Shown here piece after piece: positions 1-5,035 of a stretch of 5,035 nucleotides of DNA. Numbering within the stretch: the stretch's first letter is position 1; the number at the start of each line of letters is the position of its first letter. The notes under the pieces were generated by a model. That model saw only the letters and a program-made list of their open reading frames with translations. It was not told the DNA's origin and ran no database searches. A program made the position numbers and the translations under genes. The stretch spans positions 1 through 5,035 of the forward strand of contig SKKR01000346.1 of NCBI GenBank assembly GCA_007123655.1, read 5' to 3'. Source of the stretch: Thermomicrobiaceae bacterium (GTDB lineage: Bacteria > Chloroflexota > Chloroflexia > Thermomicrobiales > Thermomicrobiaceae).

Positions 1-1853
1 CGGTTAGCTGCTGTTTGCTCTTCACTGCTGATGTGCACTTCAATCCGCGACGAAATCTCGGGTAGCCGATTCAGGAGCCATTCGGGCTCAATTGAAACAC
101 TATACGACTGAATTTTGGGATGCTGCTCAAGAATCGCCTCGGCGTCCTCTTGAGACTTCCCGACCAGGTCCTGAATCAGCTGTTCGCGTTCCGATTCGGT
201 GAAGCGTTCCCGGGACACGGCGGCAACATCGATCTTGAACGCGGTCTCTTCAGGGTTGAGGGCGGTCGGTTCATGCACGTCGACCGTTTCCGCCAACAGG
301 ATCCGGTCTCCACCACCCTGCCGGGCAAGAAGCCGATCCGCTTCCTCACTCGCTTGCCGGTGCAGTTCCTCTGGATCGAACAGTTGCGCGCGGACCGTTA
401 TCTGGCCGCTCGCGGAGACCATGTCTCCATCTGAACCCGCTTCACCCTCGACTTCGATTTCAGGTTCACCGATCTCCACTGACCCAGGGATCACTTTCAT
501 TCCGAGCGGTACTGAAGCCATATAGTCCCGCTCTGCCTGTTCAATCAGTTCAGCAACGACTTCGTCACGAACCCGTTCCAGGTCTTCCTCCGTGATGACC
601 TGGATCGATCGAAGCGTACCGCCAGCGATCGGTTCATGGTTGGTGAAAAACAGCCCGTTACCGAGTTGTCCCGTGACCGTCCCGGGATCGCTGTTCCCAT
701 CCGGACCAGCGATTCCCGCATACACGGCAACCGTCTCTGAACCGAACGCCAGTGACCCGAACGGATCCGCGGCCGGAATCACGACATCCTCGGCGGTGTA
801 GTAGGTCACACCGTTCGCGCCGGGAAGTTCTGTTCCTGCCGGAATAGTCACGTCCGACGTGAGTGGATTGGTTATCTGGATCAGGCCGCCTGCGGTTCCG
901 TCCGGTTCGAAGCGCTCGCCGGTTGCCTCGATCTGGGCGTCCGCGACCGATGAACTGCTGAAGGGCTCGGGATCGATTGTGATGTCGTAGGAGGCATCGT
1001 CGATCGCCACACCATAGGTCAGTGTGGAGGTCACTGGTCTCTCGATCGGAACGACAGTCACCGTCGCGGTCGGGAGAACGTAGGCAGCGATGGCGCCAAC
1101 GACCGCAATGACGAGCAGCGGCGCGATTATCGCCGTCGCAAGCACGAACGTTCGCCGGTCTCGCCGCCGCCGTCGTTTTCTCGCACTTGGCCGATGCTTT
1201 CCCTCAGTTGCCCGCTCAGGTTGATCGGTCGGCACGTCAACCGGGGTCGGCCTCCGGCGGCTCTCATCCTGCGCCGGCATCGCCACGGTCGGCGCGGGAT
1301 CCGACGAAACGCCTGGTCGAGCGTTCGACCCGGCGCCTGCCGTGTTTCGGAACCGCCCGGTGCTCCAGTTCGCGTCGACGATATGGACCGTGCCGGTCTG
1401 TGTCCCCGAATGCGACGGTTGGACCGATCCTCGCCAGGAGAACGTCGCCTGTTTCTGGCCGGGTGCCGGTCTGTACGTCGCCAGGCTCGAGGTCGTCTCA
1501 AACCCGGAACCTGGCTGGTCACTCGCGTTTCGGCTCGCGATCAACGGCCTGATGACGTTTGTCTTGCTGGCCGGGGAGTTGCCCGCGTCGCTGACGATAG
1601 CAGACTCCTGGAAGCCGAGCAGTAACGCCCGGTGAGCGTACTCCCGAACATTCGACTCGACGACGAGTTGCTTCCTATGCGTTCGAGCAGCCGCGACGAG
1701 CCGGGCAAGCTGAAGATCAGTCACAGTGAAGTCGCGGGAACCTTCCAGCGCGACAATGATCAGAACGGGTTCCAGCTCCGAGATATCGTCAAGGAGCCGG
1801 TCAAGGTCGCCCGGACCAGAGATCTGATAGTGGATTGTCTGCTGTGCGGCCAT
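1..1853 (-). CDS. Membrane-anchored baseplate J/gp47-like protein (3' end cut by window edge)
   Basis: The frame is open without a stop from the ATG at 1853 to the window edge, 617 codons plus two bases. Residues ~6-92 look like a small alpha/beta domain, with strands such as VLIIVAL and KQLVVES alternating with helices. Residues ~93-218 are a Ser/Thr/Pro/Gly-rich, probably disordered linker. Residues 219-234 are strongly basic, including five consecutive arginines. Residues ~235-260 form one hydrophobic helix. The positive-inside rule puts the N-terminus in the cytoplasm and the rest outside. Residues ~262-420 start with PTATVTVVPIERPV and contain an IPAGTEL element, a VAVYAGIAGPDGN stretch and PIAGGTLRSIQVITEEDL, which resembles baseplate J-like proteins of Chloroflexota. 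Residues ~420-617 alternate charged helices and strands and end with a P-x-W-(x)4-RLP-(x)4-RI-x-V stretch. I believe that stretch lies near the natural C-terminus, so little is probably missing. The gene starts 44 bases after alaS, so they likely form one operon. Its function is unknown. The family assignment is from pattern recognition, not a search. Confidence 0.85.
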   Translation of the reverse strand, partial: MAAQQTIHYQISGPGDLDRLLDDISELEPVLIIVALEGSRDFTVTDLQLARLVAAARTHRKQLVVESNVREYAHRALLLGFQESAIVSDAGNSPASKTNVIRPLIASRNASDQPGSGFETTSSLATYRPAPGQKQATFSWRGSVQPSHSGTQTGTVHIVDANWSTGRFRNTAGAGSNARPGVSSDPAPTVAMPAQDESRRRPTPVDVPTDQPERATEGKHRPSARKRRRRRDRRTFVLATAIIAPLLVIAVVGAIAAYVLPTATVTVVPIERPVTSTLTYGVAIDDASYDITIDPEPFSSSSVADAQIEATGERFEPDGTAGGLIQITNPLTSDVTIPAGTELPGANGVTYYTAEDVVIPAADPFGSLAFGSETVAVYAGIAGPDGNSDPGTVTGQLGNGLFFTNHEPIAGGTLRSIQVITEEDLERVRDEVVAELIEQAERDYMASVPLGMKVIPGSVEIGEPEIEVEGEAGSDGDMVSASGQITVRAQLFDPEELHRQASEEADRLLARQGGGDRILLAETVDVHEPTALNPEETAFKIDVAAVSRERFTESEREQLIQDLVGKSQEDAEAILEQHPKIQSYSVSIEPEWLLNRLPEISSRIEVHISSEEQTAAN

Positions 1854-1865
1854 GTGCTCTACCCT
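1854..1865 (-). promoter_or_regulatory. Ribosome binding site of the baseplate-J-like gene
   Basis: On the minus strand, AGGG at 1865-1862 lies eight bases before the ATG at 1853. This modest Shine-Dalgarno match supports that start, and no other ATG occurs in the frame until residue 191. The 44-base gap from the alaS stop contains no hairpin followed by a T-run, so I see no terminator and no separate promoter in it. Confidence 0.5.
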
Positions 1866-1897
1866 GATCCAGGCGTGCCGGTTAAGAATTGGCCCTG

Positions 1898-4549
1898 CTA
1901 ACTCGATGCCTTTTCCGTGAGCTGGCGTCGGAGGGCGTCGTGTACGCGGTCGATAGCCGTCTGAAGCCCTGAGGAATCAGTCCCGCCTCCCTGGGCCATC
2001 TCAGGCTTGCCTCCCCCGCGGCCACCAACGTGCTCCGCGATCTCGGAGATCAGGTCGCCGGCATGCAACCCCCGCGACGTCAGATCCTTCGTTACGACTG
2101 CGAGCAGAGCGGGACGACCCTCGATATCCGCCCCGAGCACGATCACGCCCGATCCGATTCGGTCCCGGCATCGGTCCGCGAGTTGAAGCAGCACATCGCG
2201 AGACTGCGCTTCGACGACCGCGCTGGCGACCGTTACTCCGTCCGCGTCGCTCGTGTTTGCCAGAATCTCGTCGACCTGGCCGGACGCCATGTCAACCCGC
2301 ATTCGCTCGAGTTGTTGTTCGAGGTCGCGGATTCGTCTGTGAAGCGTACGTATCTGATCGGTGAGCTGTTCCGCGGGAACGTGGAGTTGCTGTTCGAGTT
2401 CGCCGATTGTGAACTGGATCTCTGATAGATAGGCGATCGCTGCCTCTCCGGTCAGGGCTTCAATACGCCGTACGCCGCTGGCAACGCTCGTCTCCTCGGT
2501 GATCACGAACGGGCCGATTTCGCCGGTGCTGTTCACGTGCGTCCCGCCGCACAGCTCACGGCTATATTCGTCAATGGAAATCATGCGGACATCATCACCA
2601 TACTTCTCTCCGAACAGCGCGATTGCCCCGCGGGAGATGGCTTCCTGGTAGGTCGTCAAATCCGCTGTTACCGCGGTGTTGCGAAGAATCTCGTGAGAGA
2701 CAACTTCCTGTATCTGGCGCAGTCGTTCCGGACCCACGGGTTCCAGGTTGGTGAAGTCGAACCGCAACCGGTCCGGTGCGACGAGCGAGCCCGCCTGCTG
2801 AGCGTGTTCACCGAGTGTTGTTCGCAGCGCGGCGTGAAGGAGATGCGTCGCCGTGTGATTCCGACGAATTCGCCGGCGCCGCTCGGCGTCCACCGCGGCC
2901 CTGACCGGTGTTCCGATCTCGATGAAGCCGTCATTGACCTCCACGAAATGCGCGGTAACGTCCGGAATCGGACGCTGTGTGTCAGTGACGGAGAGGTTTC
3001 CCGTGTCAGCCGAGATTGTTCCTGTATCGCCGACCTGGCCACCAGACTCGGCGTAGAACGGCGTTTTCTGGAGAACGACGATGCCGTTTCCCCCGGCCTG
3101 CAAACTTTCGACCGGTGTGCCATCGCGAAGCAGGCCGACAACATCAGTTTCGACTTCTTCAGACTCGTAACCGACGAATGGAGTAGGCGAATCTGTCGCG
3201 TAGCGACGCAACGCATCCAGTTCACCTGAACCAGCGGATGTAATGTGGCCGGCGCCCGCACGACTTGTCGCCCGCTGTCGCTCCATTGCCTGGTTGAACC
3301 CGTCACGGTCCACCGTCAACTCGTGGTCACGCGCGAGTTCTTCGGTCAGTTCCAGGGGGAATCCGTATGTATCGTAGAGCCGAAACACCTCTTCTCCCGG
3401 AATCGTGGTCTCATCCCGTGCCTGCACACGGCCGAGCACCTCGTCAAAGCGTTCGATCCCGGAGGCAAGCGTCTGATTGAAGTGCGCTTCTTCGTGATCA
3501 ATGACTTTCTGAATCCGCGAGAGCTGGCTCGAGAGGTCCGGGTATTGTGACCCGAATGATTCAGCCACTCGTCCCGCGAGACTGCTGAGGAACGGTCCCT
3601 CGAAACCGAGCAGCCGGCCGTGACGGACCGCTCGCCGCAACACTCTCCGGAGGACGTAGCTTCGTCCTTCGTTTCCCGGAAAAACGCCATCCGAGATCAG
3701 AAACGTCACCGCACGAGCGTGATCGCTGATGACGCGGAGCGAAACGTCCGTCTCGTCACGCTCGCCGTACCTGGCTCCTATTCGGTCGGAGACGAAATCG
3801 ATGATCGGCATATAGAGGTCGGTCTCGAAAACCGTCTCGGTCCCCTGAAGAATCGACGCCATTCGCTCGAGCCCCATGCCGGTGTCGATATTCTTACTTG
3901 GAAGCGGTCGCTGGGTGCCGTCCGCCTCTTTGAAGAACTCCATGAACACGAGATTCCAGAACTCGAGAAACCGGCCGCAGTTGCAGCCCGGCCCGCAATC
4001 GTCCTCACCGCAACCGTATTGCGCTCCGCGATCGTAAAACATTTCGGAGTCCGGGCCGTTCGGACCGGTGTCGCCGACAGGACCCCACCAGTTGTCTTCG
4101 TCGCCGAGTTTCCGGATTCGCCCGGCCGGTATCCCGATTTCGGACTGCCAGTAATCCCAGGAGAACTCGTCATCGTTGTGCACGGTAATGTGAACGCGGT
4201 CCGGCGGGATCTGGAAGTCGCGGGTAGAGAGTTCCCAGGCCCAGGAGATTGCGTCTGACTTGAAGTAGTCACCCACGGAGAAATTGCCGAGCATCTCGAA
4301 GAATGTCAGGTGACTCTCGTCTCCTACTTCGTCGATGTCAACGGTTCGGAAGCATTTCTGAATCGAGGTCATGCGTGGGGCAGGCGCTGGTTCCAGACCG
4401 AGAAAATACGGTGTCATCTGCTGCATGCCGGCGGTGGTCAGCAGAACGGTCGGGTCGTTTAATGGCACAAGCGAGGAACTCGGCATATGCCGGTGTTCCC
4501 GCTCGCGGAAAAACTCGACGAAGCGCTCTCGGATCTGCTCACTGTTCAT
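1898..4549 (-). CDS. alaS: Alanyl-tRNA synthetase (complete)
   Basis: This cytosolic class II enzyme charges tRNA-Ala with alanine using ATP and clears mischarged Ser- and Gly-tRNA-Ala. All domains are present in 883 residues, a normal length (E. coli AlaRS is about 876). Numbering is from the ATG at 4549. The catalytic domain (~1-235) carries SSSLVPLNDPT (motif 1 region), TSIQKCFRTVD and HLTFFEMLGNFSVGDYF (motif 2 region), and NIDTGMGLERM (motif 3, 220-230). The tRNA-recognition domain follows, with GNEGRSYVLRR (~292-302). The editing domain (~545-690) has the zinc ligands H565 and H569 in HTATH and C667 and H671 in CGGTH. A short coiled coil (~715-755) leads to C-Ala, with GGRGGGKPEMAQGGG at 842-856. 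Four cysteines (180, 185, 189, 191) sit in the catalytic domain. The stop is TAG. An in-frame TTG at 4564 would add five residues, but a GGGG nine bases before the ATG and the family's usual N-terminus favour the ATG. Confidence 0.98.
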   Translation of the reverse strand: MNSEQIRERFVEFFREREHRHMPSSSLVPLNDPTVLLTTAGMQQMTPYFLGLEPAPAPRMTSIQKCFRTVDIDEVGDESHLTFFEMLGNFSVGDYFKSDAISWAWELSTRDFQIPPDRVHITVHNDDEFSWDYWQSEIGIPAGRIRKLGDEDNWWGPVGDTGPNGPDSEMFYDRGAQYGCGEDDCGPGCNCGRFLEFWNLVFMEFFKEADGTQRPLPSKNIDTGMGLERMASILQGTETVFETDLYMPIIDFVSDRIGARYGERDETDVSLRVISDHARAVTFLISDGVFPGNEGRSYVLRRVLRRAVRHGRLLGFEGPFLSSLAGRVAESFGSQYPDLSSQLSRIQKVIDHEEAHFNQTLASGIERFDEVLGRVQARDETTIPGEEVFRLYDTYGFPLELTEELARDHELTVDRDGFNQAMERQRATSRAGAGHITSAGSGELDALRRYATDSPTPFVGYESEEVETDVVGLLRDGTPVESLQAGGNGIVVLQKTPFYAESGGQVGDTGTISADTGNLSVTDTQRPIPDVTAHFVEVNDGFIEIGTPVRAAVDAERRRRIRRNHTATHLLHAALRTTLGEHAQQAGSLVAPDRLRFDFTNLEPVGPERLRQIQEVVSHEILRNTAVTADLTTYQEAISRGAIALFGEKYGDDVRMISIDEYSRELCGGTHVNSTGEIGPFVITEETSVASGVRRIEALTGEAAIAYLSEIQFTIGELEQQLHVPAEQLTDQIRTLHRRIRDLEQQLERMRVDMASGQVDEILANTSDADGVTVASAVVEAQSRDVLLQLADRCRDRIGSGVIVLGADIEGRPALLAVVTKDLTSRGLHAGDLISEIAEHVGGRGGGKPEMAQGGGTDSSGLQTAIDRVHDALRRQLTEKASS

Positions 4550-4572
4550 GTCCGATATCCCCAACTGTGGCG

Positions 4573-4589
4573 CCGAATCGCGGATTCAG
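4573..4589 (-). other. Small hairpin in the alaS leader RNA
   Basis: In the alaS mRNA sense, CTGAATC (4589-4583) can pair with GATTCGG (4579-4573) around a three-base CGC loop, giving seven pairs with one G-U. It lies between the predicted transcription start (~4636) and the start codon. It has no T-run, so it is not a terminator. It may only be incidental structure. Confidence 0.35.
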
Positions 4590-4633
4590 ATTCTACCGAT
4601 GCAGCGAGAGTGCCGCTACATCACGCGCCACGA

Positions 4634-4643
4634 TGTACGTACA
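4634..4643. repeat. 10-bp perfect palindrome at the alaS start site
   Basis: TGTACGTACA reads the same on both strands. It overlaps the last base of the alaS -10 hexamer and the predicted transcription start, a position where a bound regulator would block initiation. A 10-bp palindrome can also arise by chance, so an operator role is only suggested. Confidence 0.35.
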
Positions 4644-4671
4644 GTATCGCAAGTCAGTGACTGTGTGTCAA
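4635..4671 (-). promoter_or_regulatory. Sigma70-type promoter of the alaS operon
   Basis: On the minus strand, a perfect -35 hexamer TTGACA (4671-4666) is followed by a 17-base spacer and a -10 hexamer GATACT (4648-4643, 4 of 6 matches). The -10 is preceded by TGC, an extended -10 element. Transcription should start near 4635-4636, giving an alaS leader of roughly 87 bases. Consensus fit and position are both good. The start site itself is inferred. Confidence 0.7.
4652..4662. repeat. Inverted repeat in the alaS promoter spacer
   Basis: AGTCA and TGACT flank a single central G, forming a perfect 11-base dyad between the -35 and -10 hexamers of the alaS promoter. Its sequence CAGTGAC (4655-4661) recurs in direct orientation at 4696-4702, near the rightward promoter candidate. 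It is a possible regulator site, judged on placement and symmetry alone. Confidence 0.3.
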
Positions 4672-4691
4672 CCTGAACCGACGTGCCGCGT

Positions 4692-4728
4692 GTGACAGTG
4701 ACGCCTGCCATCGAGTAGGATGAAATGG
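4692..4728 (+). promoter_or_regulatory. Candidate rightward promoter for the antiporter
   Basis: GTGACA (4692-4697, 5 of 6 matches to TTGACA) is followed after 18 bases by TAGGAT (4716-4721, 4 of 6 matches to TATAAT). Transcription would start near 4728, giving the antiporter mRNA a leader of about 160 bases. The -35 elements of the two divergent promoters would then be only 20 bases apart. It is the best rightward candidate I see, but a moderate match. Confidence 0.35.
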
Positions 4729-4869
4729 CGCGAACCCGGCGGCATGCACCGTATCGACGCATCATCACTCTTTGTGCTCGAACCGGAGGGTTCGAGAATC
4801 GTTGACACCAGGTCTGTGTCTGCGCTTCCGGGTGCCCATACTGCACGGATCCTGCGTACGCAGGCATAA
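4720..4869 (+). CDS. Doubtful 49-codon small ORF ahead of the antiporter
   Basis: An ATG at 4720 opens a 49-residue frame starting MKWREPGGMHRIDASSLFVL and ending at TAA 4867-4869, 18 bases before the first ATG of the antiporter. The product would be soluble and slightly basic, and I recognise no family in it. Third positions are about 59% G+C, not clearly different from background. The upstream sequence GAGTAGG is a weak, too-close Shine-Dalgarno match. The ATG also overlaps the candidate -10 at 4716-4721, so both cannot be right; an internal ATG at 4744 would give a 41-residue version compatible with that promoter. It could be a leader peptide or a chance opening, and chance is more likely. 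Confidence 0.2.
   Translation: MKWREPGGMHRIDASSLFVLEPEGSRIVDTRSVSALPGAHTARILRTQA
4777..4796. repeat. Perfect 8-bp inverted repeat with GGAG loop
   Basis: CTCGAACC (4777-4784) and GGTTCGAG (4789-4796) are exact reverse complements around the four bases GGAG. As RNA in the antiporter leader this is a stable hairpin, and as DNA it is a good dyad for a dimeric regulator. No T-run follows (the next bases are AATCG), so it is not a standard terminator. GGTTCGA recalls a tRNA T-loop, but the stem needed for a tRNA is absent. Confidence 0.6.
4851..4864. repeat. 14-bp perfect palindrome upstream of the antiporter
   Basis: CCTGCGTACGCAGG is identical on both strands over 14 bases. It lies 26 bases before the antiporter's chosen start codon, inside the predicted 5' leader. 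It shares the core CGTACG-like centre (GTAC) with the shorter palindrome at 4634-4643. A repressor operator is plausible; a function is not shown by sequence alone. Confidence 0.5.
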
Positions 4870-4882
4870 GCACTCCTATCCT

Positions 4883-4887
4883 GGAGG
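4883..4887 (+). promoter_or_regulatory. Shine-Dalgarno of the antiporter gene
   Basis: GGAGG is a strong Shine-Dalgarno core. It abuts an ATG at 4888 and stands three bases before a second ATG at 4891. The second spacing is workable while the first is too tight, so 4891 is preferred. CTCC at 4873-4876 could pair with the GGAG here in a weak four-pair hairpin that would partly hide the site. Confidence 0.7.
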
Positions 4888-4890
4888 ATG

Positions 4891-5035
4891 ATGGCAGACC
4901 CTCGGCTCCTAATTGACCTGCTCATGATCCTCGCCGCGGCGTTCGCTCTTGGCGTGTTCATGCAGCGTATTGGTCAGCCGGTGATTCTCGGATACCTTAT
5001 CGCCGGGTTACTTCTCGGGCCGGGACTTCCCGGAC
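4891..5035 (+). CDS. CPA2-type (KefB-like) cation:proton antiporter, N-terminal part
   Basis: Only the first 48 complete codons are in the window. The protein begins MADPRLLIDLLMILAAAF. It shows one hydrophobic helix (about residues 5-23), a short polar turn MQRIGQ, then a second helix in PVILGYLIAGLLLGPGLPG. The R-x-GQP-V-x-LGYL-x-AGLLLGP pattern after the first helix is typical of the sodium/hydrogen exchanger fold in the CPA2 family, which includes KefB/KefC and relatives. These integral membrane proteins exchange Na+ or K+ for H+. The substrate, and whether a TrkA-N regulatory domain is attached, cannot be judged from this fragment. Starting at the adjacent ATG at 4888 would add one Met. 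The gene is divergent from alaS. Confidence 0.85.
   Translation, partial: MADPRLLIDLLMILAAAFALGVFMQRIGQPVILGYLIAGLLLGPGLPG

Larger units (their letters stand above)
4550..4890. other. Divergent intergenic control region between alaS and the antiporter
   Basis: These ~340 bases separate two genes that point away from each other, so they must hold control signals for both. They contain the alaS promoter, a weaker rightward promoter candidate, four perfect inverted repeats or palindromes, the leader hairpin of alaS, and a doubtful 49-codon ORF, each listed separately. I checked by eye for tRNA, T-box and terminator signals and found none that hold up. Longer frames in both directions here look like chance openings. 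Confidence 0.8.

Noticed and set aside
1127..1625. Several overlapping frames on both strands around 1127-1625
   Set aside because: This is the linker-coding part of the leftward gene, where GC-rich codons leave other frames open. The products are Arg/Pro/Ser-rich with no domain.
1..1853. The idea that the leftward gene is a prophage fragment or carries a frameshift
   Set aside because: The frame is continuous from start codon to window edge, its composition resembles that of alaS, it sits 44 bases from alaS, and no other phage gene is present.
2537..3229. A 230-codon plus-strand frame, and similar ones at 3620-4258 and 2030-2425
   Set aside because: They lie wholly opposite alaS, whose protein is unmistakable along its whole length. 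Their translations show no recognisable domain and are antisense openings caused by codon bias.
4550..4636. A T-box riboswitch in the alaS leader
   Set aside because: The ~87-base leader has no AGGGTGGNACCGCG-like T-box sequence, is too short for one, and has no terminator hairpin.
4802..4807. A perfect TTGACA on the plus strand as antiporter -35
   Set aside because: At 16-18 bases downstream the sequence is CTTCCG-like, with no acceptable -10. The nearest candidate, CATACT at 4837, is 29 bases away.
4781..4810. A tRNA-like GGTTCGAG followed by a CACCA-like sequence
   Set aside because: The T-stem would need CCTCC after the loop and it is absent. No D-arm or anticodon arm can be built upstream.
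4616..4961. Minus-strand frames of 85 and 97 codons across the intergenic region
   Set aside because: They run over the alaS promoter or antisense to the antiporter start, have low-complexity composition and no convincing ribosome binding site.

Overview
The window reads as a piece of a bacterial chromosome with about 55-60% G+C. The best guess for its source is the phylum Chloroflexota, perhaps near the Thermomicrobia. That placement is an inference from the style of the alanyl-tRNA synthetase N-terminus and from the adjacent membrane-anchored baseplate-J-like protein. No rRNA or other taxonomic marker is present.

Layout, left to right. (1) Positions 1-1853, minus strand: a long reading frame cut by the left edge. 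It has at least 617 codons with no stop, and encodes a single-pass membrane protein. Its order is a small cytosolic alpha/beta domain, a long disordered linker, a run of arginines, one transmembrane helix, then a beta-rich outer region resembling baseplate J/gp47-like proteins. (2) Positions 1898-4549, minus strand: a complete alaS (alanyl-tRNA synthetase, 883 aa), 44 bases upstream of the first gene and almost certainly co-transcribed with it. (3) Positions 4550-4890: a divergent intergenic region. It holds a good sigma70-type promoter for alaS, a weaker candidate promoter facing right, several perfect inverted repeats, and one doubtful 49-codon ORF. (4) Positions 4891-5035, plus strand: the start of a membrane transporter that looks like a CPA2-type (KefB-like) cation:proton antiporter, cut by the right edge.

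The alaS and baseplate-J-like genes form a leftward operon. From memory of related genomes, a Holliday-junction resolvase gene (ruvX) may follow just beyond the left edge, but this cannot be seen here. The antiporter is transcribed the other way and has no evident functional link to alaS beyond sharing the intergenic control region. No CRISPR array, tRNA, insertion sequence or phage module was found. The most unusual content is the baseplate-J-like membrane protein, followed by the dyad symmetries in the divergent promoter region.
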